A DNA stretch of 64,000 nucleotides from Clarkia xantiana subsp. parviflora (lineage: Eukaryota; Streptophyta; Magnoliopsida; Myrtales; Onagraceae): the NCBI GenBank assembly GCA_036873135.1, contig JAPTYO010000010.1, positions 17,849,772 to 17,913,771 of the forward strand, given 5' to 3'. Each line of letters opens with the position of its first letter. Within the stretch, counting starts at the first letter, position 1. Both the position numbers and the translations under genes were made by a program. The notes below the pieces were generated by a model, which did no database searches, was not told where the DNA came from, and saw only the letters and a program-made list of their open reading frames with translations. Of this stretch, positions 46,483 to 57,284 are shown one piece after another.

Positions 46483-48192
46483 GTTGTCCCCACCAAAAGT
46501 GAGCAATTAACGAATTGATCTCGGTGCACCACGTTTTCGGTAGAAGAAGGACACTCATGGTGTAGGTTGGCATTACCATAACAACCAATTTAAGAAGTAC
46601 CTCTCGTCCTGCATCGTTTAACAAGAGCGATTTCCACCCTTGTAGCTTTCCTGAAATGCGTTCTTTAAGATAGTCGAGTGCCTCTTTCTTCGAGCGTCCC
46701 TATATCGTTGGCAATCCTAAATATTTCCCAGGATTCCTAGTTGCTCGCACGCCTAGGACAGCTTCTACAACCTGTTTGGTCTCCTCCGACACATTGGACC
46801 CGAAATATATGCTCGACTTTGCAACATTCATCTCTTGCCCGGACTCTATGCAATAGCGGATCACAATGTTCCGGGGGCATAAGGCATTGGTCGCGGTTGC
46901 ATGGATAAAAAATAGGGAGTCGTTCGCAAAGAACAAGTGGTGAAGAATCGAGCATCCTCTCTTGAGTCGAAGACCTTCCAAGCTACCTCTATCAACCTCG
47001 GAGGATATCATGCGCGACAATACATCCGCCACAATAATAAAGAGGTAAGGCGAAAGGGGATCTCCTTGACGGATTCCTCGTTATGACTGGAACAGAGCCG
47101 TCATTTTAACGTTAACGAAAATTTGGTACGTGACTGTCGAAACACAAGCATATATCATTCGCACCCACCGATCGGAGAACCCCAATTTTGTCATTACCGC
47201 CTTTAAAAAATCCCACTCTATTCTATCATAAGCCTTCTTCATATCAACCTTTATCACACAATCCTCACGCACGGCATTACCCCTATTTCGCAAATGATGA
47301 AACGCTTCGTGGGCAACGATGATGTTGTCTTGGATTACACCTATGTTGTATGGTGTATTCAACTTAGTAAGATAAGGTTTCATGCGGTTAACCAATCTTT
47401 GATATTATCTTATACGCAAAGTTGCAAAGACTGACCGGTCGAAGCTCGTTAGGGCTGGTCGGGTTGGTACCTTTGGAATGAGGACAATGTTTGTGCTCCT
47501 TAGTGACCATGATAAAGTGCCCGTGTCGAAAAATTCAGCAACCAAGTTAAACACATCTCGCCCCACAACTCCCCAATATCGTTGGAAAAATAGCCCCGGA
47601 AATCCATCTAGCCCTGGTGCTTTAGAACCGCCCAGGCCAAACGTTGCGTGTTTTACCTCCTCCATTATCACCGGCCTTGCTAGTTGGACATTCGTTTGAT
47701 TGGACACTAACGATGGAACTACATCAAGAATATTTTCCCAGTCCCGTGTACCCACCGAGGTGAATAGGTGCTGGAAAAAAACATTCAAAACGTGACCAAT
47801 CCGAGCTTCAGTAGTGACCGGTTGCCCATGTTCGTTGTTAATATGCAAGATCTTGTTCCTCTGTCGCCTATCAATGGTCGTCATATGGAAGAACTTAGAC
47901 TTTCGACCACCATGATTCAGCCATTTGATATGGGAACGTTGTTTCCAACAGATTTTCTCCCGTTTCCATGCTTCCCCAAGCCTCGTACGGAGATTAACTT
48001 GTTGGCTCCCGTGTTGTCAACTTCCGGGTTGTCTTGCAATCGCTTCAACTGGTCATAAATGTGTTTTATCTCCTTATTGTTATTGGTGATCGGGCTCTAC
48101 TCCACGTAATTAGTCGACGACGGCAATTCGTTAGCTTGGTCTCTACAGCGGTTGTTCGGCCCTCACCACCAGATGAATATGACGACGTCCAT
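46483..48192 (-). pseudogene. LINE ORF2, reverse transcriptase part
   Basis: Frames 47884-47405, 47395-47081 and 47032-46700 read KAPGLDGFPGLFFQRYW, then VIKVDMKKAYDRIEWDFL and HHLFFANDSLFF, then KYLGLPTI; 46624 leads to NSLIAHFWWGQRG. The catalytic box is F-A-N-D rather than the usual F-A-D-D, so one active-site aspartate is lost, besides the frameshifts. 48190-47890 gives the linker from endonuclease to reverse transcriptase. Confidence 0.9.
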
Positions 48193-49027
48193 TAGGGGTG
48201 AGCTCGAGACAAACAGGCGGAATTTCTCAAGAAAATATCCCTAGCCCTAGTTTACGGGATTTTCCACAATCGTCTCTAGCCCTAGCCCTATGTTAAACAT
48301 TTGAAAAAGTCCCTACTTGGTCGGGACTTTTCAAATTCGGGACGGGCAAGGGACAACCCTAGTTTAAACATAAGAATGAAAACAATTAATTTTCAACTCA
48401 AATACAAATTCAAGTTCAAGCATTCATCAAATTCACGAACACATACATTAAATTCACCAACACATACATCGAATTCACGATCACATACATCAAGTACACA
48501 AACAATTCATTAAGTTCGCACACGTATATTAAGTTCTACAATACGAACACTAGCATTCAAGCTCAACGCAGCTCCAAATCAACTCCAACTCCAAGTCAGC
48601 TCTAAATCAACTCTAAGTCAGTTCCATCACTTGAAAAGAGTTGAAGATTTAAATGGTAAAATCTAAAACTATAAATAATTGTTCTAGTGCACAGAATATT
48701 TAAAGGAAAAGCTAAAACTGAATGTCCAGGCAGTTTACGATACCTTGACGAAGAAAGAAATGAAGCTACGTTAGTTACTTATTAATTAGGCTTTATTTTA
48801 TATTCATCTAGTTTAAGTATAATTAGATTATTTAAGTTGTAAAGTGTTGAATAACTATGGACATTCGGAACTTTCGGGACTTTCAGGATTTTTTGGAAAA
48901 AAAAACCCTATCCCTAGCCCTAGTTGGGAGTAAAAGTCCCTCCCATTCGGGCTCGGGCCCAATTTCGGGACGGGCTAGGGCGGGTTTTTCGGGAATTCGG
49001 GTTTATCGGATTTTTTGCTCCACCCTA
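48193..49027. mobile_element. hAT-type non-autonomous element, copy 2
   Basis: Ends TAGGGGTGAGCTCG and TTGCTCCACCCTA; perfect 8-bp target duplication ACGTCCAT (48185-48192 and 49028-49035). It is the reverse orientation of 34858-35725, with the same order of internal blocks and about 835 versus 868 bp. It splits the LINE between endonuclease and reverse transcriptase. Confidence 0.93.
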
Positions 49028-49035
49028 ACGTCCAT

Positions 49036-49911
49036 GTTGTGTGGACCAAAGGGTCACACTCTTTATGTTCGGTCCACATTTCTTCAAATCGAAATCGTCG
49101 CGGCCCAGGTTTGTCTCTGTAATTAGTCACAACTACTATCGGGCTATGATCTGATCGAATAGAGGGCTCATGAACCACTTGCGCCTTCAGCTTTAATGCT
49201 AACCAAGTCGCGTTAACCAAACCCCTATCGAGCCTCTCCCTGACAAGTATCCCACTACGGCGGTTGTTAGACCAAGTGAACATCGGTCCCTTGAAACTCA
49301 AATCCAATAGGTCAGCCCCATCAATCATTGCATTGAAAGAATCAATTCGAAATTGATCATTCCTTGCCCCCCTCTCTCTTCTCACGATGTGCTAATCTCG
49401 TTAAAATGGCATACACATAGCCAAGGCCCCGTTCTACGTCTCGCAATCCGTAACGACACATGCCAAATCTCCAATCGACTAGTCAGATTTGGGTTGCCGT
49501 ACACACATGTCAAATACCATAAAAAACCAGTTTCCTCACATCGAACAGTACAACCAATTATATTCTTCGAATTAAACAAAACAATAACGGAAACATCATT
49601 AGACCACCACAATGCTAATCCACCTGAGAGCCCTTTTGGTTCCACGTATTCGCATTTCGCATACCGAGGTCTCGCCTCACCCTTTCGCACATGTCCGACA
49701 TATTTTTCATTTCCATAAGGAAGATGATAGCCGGATTATACCTTCCCCGTAGATCCTTAATGTGTGGAATTGTCAGGTCGGATCCAAGCCCCTGACAATT
49801 CCAGCATAGTAGACTGATGGGTCCCGTGTGGCTGTCTCGGGACAACCACCAGAACCCATATTCTCGAGCACCATTTGCGTAATAGCTGCTGACATCCTTC
49901 CCCGGCCTCAA
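49036..49911 (-). pseudogene. LINE ORF2, endonuclease part
   Basis: Segments read LLCWNCQGLGSDLTIPHIKD and IFLMEMKN (49835-49690), then GLSGGLALWWSND, CVYGNP and WLCVCHFNEI. The last piece has FTWSNNRRSGILVRERLDRG and ending SDHSPI. These are the ordered motifs of the APE-type endonuclease. Stops and frame changes separate the three pieces, and the usual GDFNE has become CHFNE. Confidence 0.88.
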
Positions 49912-51513
49912 CTTCCCCTCGGTCTTCCCCTCCCTCTACCACGCCCCACTGTCTTCCTACCCTGCGTGTACTGGACAATGGCCACCGACTTCCCCTTCTT
50001 CCTCTTCGTTGTGTCCAGCTCCTCCTCCTCCTCCTCCGCTGCTTTTCGCTTCAAGGATAATCGGTTGATGATTGGACTAAGACGCGTCTGCGCGGGGGAA
50101 TAGTTCATTCACGTATCGGTGACAAGCATTCAACTATTTCCTATATTATCGGTTCAGAGTTTGTCAAAGATCCTTCCAACATGTAATCCTCAGTAATCAC
50201 CTCTTCACCCATTTTGCGTGCTGGAGTCGGCGTGTATGCAACCACCGTGAGGTTCCTGCTCGGGAGTTGGTGTGTGGTCAAACCAAAGGATGGGTTATTG
50301 GGCAAGGTAATGATGATAGGAATTTGTGGTGGAGGACCACAAGTATCATTACCTTCTGGTGGGCTAGTGTTACGCCGACTTGGTTCCGAGACTCCCCGAT
50401 AGCCGTGTTTGTCGTCCCCCTCCCTATTTGGCTGGTTTTGGTGAGCCGATTCCATGAGTTTTTTCCACTGCGCTAAACCCTCTCCATGTGGATTCTCAGT
50501 CGTCGACCCCCCTGTGTCCATCGTGTTCTTCGTGTTTTTCTTCGTCCGTAAACCTTGGAGCCAAGATCCATACACTGGGAAGCCCGATCGTTAATCGGAT
50601 TGGACGATAGTCGCATTGCACTGCGCCACCGAGTGACCAAGTTTGCCACAACCATAACATATGTCAGGGAGAATTTCATACTTTATATCTGCCCACAAGT
50701 CCTTACCCTTGTCATTCGTCCACCAAAACCTCGGAAATAGAGGCTTCGTGGTGTCAATCTCTACCTCCATTCGCAAGTAACCTCGCGTGTATCCATCTTT
50801 CCCCCTATAGGTTCCACATCCAAGAAGGATTCAAAATGAGCACCGATCATCTTAGCATTCAACATGTTGATGCGACCCTTCACAAGGCCATGCAGTTGAA
50901 TCCAGAATTGTAGCCTATTGAAGTTTACACTCCCAATACTTTGGCCGCAAGCCCACTATTTGAGGCTAATGTAGTGTCCCTGCACCGCCCAAGGGCCTTG
51001 ATCAATCACAGCAGTTGCATCTTGTGGCCGCGCAAACCTAAAGCATTGTATGCTCATCAATCTCTTCGAACGTTTCGATCCCGAACTTGGCCAGACGATT
51101 TGTAGAACCTTACGTGCTGCCACAATTTTGATCGGTTTTTCAGATAAAATTCTCCCAACAAGTTCTGATCCAGGATCACTCGAAATTTTCTCGTCAACCA
51201 GGCCTAGGTGAATGCGATCCGGCCCGTTTCGCTCTATCTGGACTTGCAGTGATGCCAGAAACAAAGAAGTGTTACTAAACCCCTAGATCACCTGATGGAA
51301 ATTTTTAGGGTCGCAGTATTCGATTGAGTGAGAAGTAAACCGGTTGACTTCGCCAAGCCTGAAGAGAAATCCAGACTAGCGAGAAAGCCCCGAGATACCA
51401 GGGAAAGAAGCCGACAGCAAGCGCAGGAGCAGAAGGCTGAGCACACCGGTGGTGGCGCAGAAAGGTCTCCCACAACGGTTAAAATCGCCAGAGAGAAAGA
51501 GTTTTTTGGTTGA
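49912..51513 (-). pseudogene. LINE ORF1 (DUF4283, CCHC knuckle) and 5' leader
   Basis: 51264-50956 reads a DUF4283-type domain (VGRILSEKPIKIVAARKVLQ, RFARPQDATAVIDQGPW). 50776-50591 continues RFWWTNDKGKDLW and the CCHC knuckle CYGCGKLGHSVAQC. The following Arg/Lys/Glu-rich stretch (50575-49908) is the variable ORF1 tail, ending KTVGRGRGRGRPRGS. This is the RNA-binding, gag-like protein of plant L1 elements, now broken by stops. Confidence 0.85.
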
Positions 51514-52300
51514 ATAAAAATTATTCGGTTACATGCATATTTTAAACCTCTGAAATCATATTTGTTTAAAAAAACCTCTTAACTTAAAATAATAATAAAA
51601 AATTACAAATATATTTAATTATATAGAACTTCCAAAGCACTATATTCATTCTCACAAACCATTTCGTTTTATTTTCCTACTACCTTTTAGCATGAACAAA
51701 TTTGTGTTTTTCTTTCCATGTATTCAACTTAACTACTTCTTATATATTATATAGGTGTCACTTTATATTTTTTATATCTATATCTATATTATATGTAAAA
51801 TTTTGAATATTTTAACTTTCTTGTTGTTAGTATATATATATATATATATATAACTTCAATTGTTGATGCAATTATAGATTATACAATTACATTTTCACTT
51901 AAATAAGAATATATATTTACCATTATAACATGAATACTAATTAAATTTTAATTATCAAGTAAACATAAGAATTAGATACAATAAAAAAAAATGTGTAAAC
52001 GATATATAAAAAGTCTATCAAATAATTACAGAAATATAAGTAACAATAATATTTAGTAAGTAGTTATTTATTTCCTTTAACATTTTGATAGTTTGTAATT
52101 GGTATAGAACCTTCAATTACACGCATTACGTATAATGTTCGATTAAAATATAATAATATAAGTGAAAGTATTATATACTTTAAATGTGTGTAGTTAGTGT
52201 TTGATTTTCCAATTATTTCAAATAATAAAGACAAAAAATAATCAACATCAAATTTGTTTTTTTTTCGCAGAGTCCAAACAATTTTATAAATAAATCACTT

Positions 52301-52329
52301 ACCGCGCACCACGCGGGTTCACCACCTAG
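52301..52329 (+). mobile_element. Helitron-like 3' terminus
   Basis: ACCGCGCACCACGCGGGT forms a stem with one bulged G, in AT-rich DNA. CTAG at 52326-52329 follows 7 nt later and is followed by T, matching the hairpin-CTAG|T end of Helitrons. The 5' end is not identified. Confidence 0.6.
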
Positions 52330-53423
52330 TCATAATGATAGACAAAAATTTTAAATCACATCAGAGCGTTTCACTATAATGATCTCCGGAGTGAAATCAT
52401 TAACTGCGAAAAGACCGGCACATCTAGAGATAGTTTATTTTGGTTAAAAACCTCAGCTATCAATTATAAGTTATGTTATGTTAATAAATGTTAATTTTTA
52501 TTAGATTTAAAATATTGATATTGTCTCAACTATCAAATTAGTTTATATCCACTTTTTAGTTCATAAAATAGACGAAACAAAAATATGTTTATTAAGCATT
52601 AAATAAACTTAAAAGATGAGCAACAATTTGATACTTCGGAAAAGTAGGAGAAAAAAAACATATTTTGTTTACTTAGAACACCAATTTTAACGCTAAAATC
52701 AGTCGGAAAAAGTGAAAAGCAGTAAATCTGATAGTTGGGACACCAAATATCAACATTTTAAATTTGAGACATCAATTAGCAACATAACATATAGAACTAT
52801 TCTTAATTTTTAACCTTAGTTATTTGGTCTGCAACTGAAAGTTAGCGAATTTTCATATAACAAAGTTTGGATAACGACAAATTATTGATGTAGCAAACTT
52901 GAATATTAACTAATCCGAACTTTATCAAGAATGGTTGGACCAACTGGTAAAGCGAGTTGTCTTCCAGAGACGTACCAAATTTGAATCCCGCTAAAAACGC
53001 GTGAGAGGACTATAATCTTGATGCTCCTAGCCCGAAATTGCGGAATAAAAATCAAAGTGAGAATACTTTTCTAGAGGAAATGTGCACCAACCGCACATCG
53101 TGATTATGTCAATAGTATATTTGTGCTAGGAGTGAAATCGGTTAGATTTTTTTTACTTGTTTTGGTCAGTAGTTATAATTTTGTCATGATTCCAATAAAA
53201 ATAACCGAAAAAAAAAACGTATAATGAAAAATAAAAAGTCCATTTATAGTAATGATTTTTCGGTCTAAACTGAAATTCGAAAACACAAATTAACATTTAA
53301 AACTCATAATTTTCATAGATTATATCAAACTAAAAATATAAATTACGTCCGATAATACAATTAAATAACATAATAAAAGTAGGAAAAATAAATGTCACAA
53401 GTGAATATTTAATTTATATTGAA

Positions 53424-53428
<5 letters not shown>

Positions 53429-53462
<34 letters not shown>
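53429..53462. repeat. (TA)n microsatellite
   Basis: About 17 uninterrupted TA units. Confidence 0.9.
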
Positions 53463-53467
<5 letters not shown>

Positions 53468-54286
53468 CTTTAATGGTCGATTCATTCAGTTTCAATGACC
53501 TTAAAGCATAGAGACTGATTTGGTTCGAAAACCGAGCTAGAGTAGAAAAATCCGTCTGAAATCTGGACCAAATATTATTGGTTCGGATCAGATCGGTTTC
53601 GCCCGTTTTTTGGACTAATCGGATTTTATTTTCACTCATAACTTGTTCTATATTTTTCATCCACAAAGTATATATTTTTTTATTAAAATAATATTCATAG
53701 TCATTACTGTATCTAATATTGTGGAATGACCTAGTAAGAACAACGATTATTCACGTTGAATCTCACATTAAAAAAAACATGTGACGTATTAATAAAGAAT
53801 TCAGCTATATATGGGTGACATATCAATAAAGAATTCAAGCATGTGGAAATCTGAATAGATTGATGTTGAGATCACAAGCAATTAATTTCCCAATAATGAA
53901 ATTGCAGCATTACCCATTACACCAGCTTCATGCATAGAAATATAATAAAATATCAGCAGCTTCAATCTCCATATCCATTACAGTCATAGGTGGTAACATG
54001 CTGAACATATAAATTTATTCAATAATAATATGGTAATTGGTGGTATACATAAGATAGTATTGATCTTTAGGCCATATATATAGATATATATATATATATA
54101 TATATAGATGAACTACTTACACTCCACATTCACTGACCCCAGAAACAAGAAAAATTACAGATTTCACAAAATTCAAATAAGACGGTTCGTTATTATCGAC
54201 TAAATATAGAGAACACGAGTTGTTACTTACAGTAATGGGACGAGCAAACGCTAATCTTGAGTTGGGCGTGTTTATAGGCTTGTTGT

Positions 54287-56780
54287 TCAACTTGTCTGCT
54301 GCTTACCAGTGTCCATGGGAAGCTGCTGTTTGGAAGCATCAGAAAGGGCCACTGCTGCAGCTGCAGTCATAGTCTGGTACTGAGAAGAAGGTGCCGGAGA
54401 ATAGTAGACCTGATCATGCCCTTGCAGTGAGTAGTCCAAACCGTAATTACCCGAAGCAGAGGATGCAGCAGCAATGGACTGAGATGAAACCAGATGGTTC
54501 ATCTGAGACATCCCCATATGCTGTTGGGGGTATTGACTTGAAGGAACTTGGATTAGCTGTGGAGACATGTATGAACTGTAGACACTTGTAGCCATCTCGG
54601 GCTGCATTTGGGCTGCAGCCTTTGTCGAATAAGCGGGCTGCTGCACTATGTTGGGACCAGGACTGGGTGGTGGGCGGCTTGCGACAAGACCCGAACTTTC
54701 ATTCATATTTTGCTGTACTTGCATAGACATGTTATAAGGTTGATTTTGATGAGGAACCGACATTACGTACATTGGTTGATGTTGATTGATCTGGTATTGT
54801 TGCTGCTGCTGCTGCTGCTGCTGAGTTGCATACATTGGATAATATGACAGGACTTGATTGGTGGGTGGATGTGGGAGATAGTGAGCGGTCATTTGCATAT
54901 ATTGTTGTGGCTGCTGCTGTTGCTGAGGGTGATCGGGTTGCTGAGACAACACATACCCAGATTCTTGAAGTTGTGCATTTGAGGTTGGATTCGGAGAGAG
55001 GTCATTACCCTTCGGAGTGGGGCTGGGTGGGCCTCTTTGGTCTTTCATGGCAGCTTGATATTGGTCTTCATAGATCATGGGTCTAGAGAGGGAGCTTGCA
55101 GATGCAATGCTGCTGTCACTGCAGAATCAAACTGTTCCATCAGTGTATCTATATCAAGTACAATAAGGATCTACTCAAGAACAAGACTGGTCTATTTAAC
55201 CAAGCTATTGCCCTTAAAGAGCCACTTATACTCTACAAACTACAATTCTGGTCAAGGCTCCATATGCTGTGTTTGGTAGTGTAGCATGCAGATCTTAATG
55301 GTTCTTCATCAGCTGACCCAAACCAACTCAAATACCTTTCAAAGAAACATAATCTCCTACATACTTCCCTTAACAATCCACAACGGTAAATTACAGGAAA
55401 ACACAACAATCAACATGCGTTAGGTTGATTCTTAATCCTTTCACTAGCGTGGTATTTACTTCATTGAGTGAAATTGATCCACTTCAAAGCTGTCTTCAAG
55501 ATTGAATCAGTAAGATATGTTCAAAGTTCAAACAATTGAGTTTACCTTGCGACAGAATCTGGGGATGGCAGATTAAAGGCAGCTGAAGCCCTTTGCTGCA
55601 ACGGTTGAACTTGAATGGGCTGCAGAGGTAATGGTGGCTTGCGGAATGCGACTGGGACTCCTTGATCTGTTCTCTCATCTTCAGAGACAACTCGATTCGC
55701 ATTTTCAGAAGGGGTTGTCATTTGATTAACAGCCACATTCATCAAGTTACCTTGTACAATGCTGGAGGGCATTGGTGGCAGCGGTGCAGAGAGTAGACTG
55801 AACCCATCATTTAGATTGGACGGAGCCATGGTCATATGTCCAAACTGCTCCTCAATAGCAACAAGTCTCTGCTCCTGAGTTCTAGCCACCCCACTGAGCC
55901 CGTCCTGATCAGCAACACGGACTCGAATTGGGGGCAAATTAGCCATTGAAGGCGAGGAAGATGATGAACCATACGAAGAACTGTTCTCAATCATAGGGGA
56001 ATCAGGCATGGAATGCAATTCGTGGACAGTCTTCACCTGCCAAATTATTGAATCCACAATGAAGAACCAGAACATGCATAACATATGTAGCGTCGGAAGT
56101 ATAATCAAGCATATGATGAGTGATACTACATTTCAGCAAATCCACCTTACCTGAGCCTCCAAATCAGTGCCGGAATCAACGCTAACAACCCCGTCGAGGT
56201 TTAACAAGCAATCCATGGTGGCGGAATCAGAGAGTCCACGAGGGAGTATCCCGGAATTGTTGAGTGCATCGACGAACCACGTCTCCGACTTGGCGTCATC
56301 GAGCAGAATCCCCATCGACGCGGCGGTCTCCGGCTTGTTGAAGAACAGAAACATCCGCAGACGCGACGGCTTGAGAGGCGAAACGGAGGCAGTCCGGTCG
56401 TACTCATCGATCATGTTATCGAGGTCCTCATCGGTGGAGACACTGATCAGAGAGTCCAGGTCCTCGTTCGGGAGCTGGTACTTGAGGGTGAAAGGACGAC
56501 CACTGAGGAGGGAGCGTGAGAGGCGCATCGAGAGATCGGAGAGCGAAGAATGGCGGTCCATCGCTACCATTCGCGTCTCGCCACCAACGTAGCACAGGGA
56601 CTTGTCATGAGGACGGGGGATGATATGGCCGCCGTAGCTGCACATCAACCGAAGCTTCGCGGGGAGAGACTCGTCCGAGAGAGCATCAACAGCGGCGCGT
56701 GAGCGAGGAGAAGATTCGATTAAGTCGCTAGCGGCATTGGCGGCGGAAAGTGGCGGAAGTGACGGCAGGAGTGGATCCAT
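54287..56780 (-). CDS. PB1 (octicosapeptide/Phox/Bem1p) domain protein, three exons
   Basis: Exons 56780-56151, 56036-55546 and 55118-54287 join in frame (phases 0 and 2, GT...AG introns) to 650 residues. Residues 41-130 are a PB1 domain. The basic cluster starts at K42 (AKLRLMCSYGGHIIPRP), then YVGGETRMVAMDR, and the acidic OPCA stretch is PNEDLDSLISVSTDEDLDNM; carrying both faces fits a type I/II domain that can polymerise head to tail or bind other PB1 proteins. The rest is low complexity: Ser-rich (about 225-245), Pro/Gln-rich, with Q5 near 439-443 and Q9 at 473-481, ending MDTGKQQTS. Relatives are plant PB1 proteins with disordered Gln-rich tails, mostly uncharacterised. No membrane segment or signal. 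A GTAAGC near the end could act as a donor, but the unspliced end matches the family C-terminus. It appears intact. Confidence 0.92.
54799..54825 (-). repeat. CAG/CAA repeat encoding Q9 in the PB1 gene
   Basis: A run of CTG/TTG on the plus strand, mostly pure CTG, encodes nine consecutive glutamines in exon 3. A second shorter run is near 54910-54930. Confidence 0.85.
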
Positions 56781-57284
56781 TGGTGGAGTGTGTTCAGGTG
56801 ACTTGAGAGGATTTTGAAGGAGAAAGATGGACTCTCAGAAGTATTAGAGTTTGAGTCAATAAAAACAAAACAAGAAAATTAAAGAAAAGTCGTTCTTTTT
56901 TTGCTCCAAGAAAACTATAAATAATAATATATATATATATGGAAGAATGAATTACTTGAGATTTGAACTCATGGCACTTGGCAGAGACTCCTATGCATTT
57001 GTTAGCATTTTCTGTTTGCCAAGAATTTTTCAAGAGATTTGACTTTAATTTAAATTACTTGCACAATAAGTTCGCATGGGTAATAAATATATTCTATCAA
57101 ACCACAATGTTCTTTAAAATAGCTTCTAATCATAATCTAATCCTGGAATTTCTGAAAGTATGACTAAAAGCAAATTAAGGCACGGAATTTATTTAAATAA
57201 AAATATATGTTATAGAATAATAGACTTACGCTTTGTGTGAATATTCATTTTTAAGTTTTTATATATATATATATATATATATAT

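Larger units (their letters stand above)
40163..51518 (-). mobile_element. L1-type LINE, nearly full length, interrupted twice
   Basis: Read on the minus strand from about 51518 to 40163, the order is ORF1 (DUF4283 and zinc knuckle), endonuclease, reverse transcriptase, zf-RVT and RNase H, then an A-tail (T-run about 40164-40173). Flanking AATTTTTCGG (40153-40162) and AATTATTCGG (51519-51528) match 9 of 10, a plausible decayed target duplication. Removing the CACTA (about 4.65 kb) and hAT (843 bp with duplication) insertions leaves about 5.9 kb, a normal plant L1 length. All reading frames carry stops. Confidence 0.85.
51530..54100. other. AT-rich spacer, no gene seen
   Basis: Only the Helitron-like end at 52301-52329 and a TA microsatellite stand out. 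52925-52990 has tRNA-like words but no tRNA fold. Confidence 0.5.

Noticed and set aside
52925..52990. tRNA- or SINE-like head (GGTTGGACCAACTGGTAAAG)
   Set aside because: A-box-like and B-box-like words present, but no cloverleaf, no tail and no target duplication recognised.
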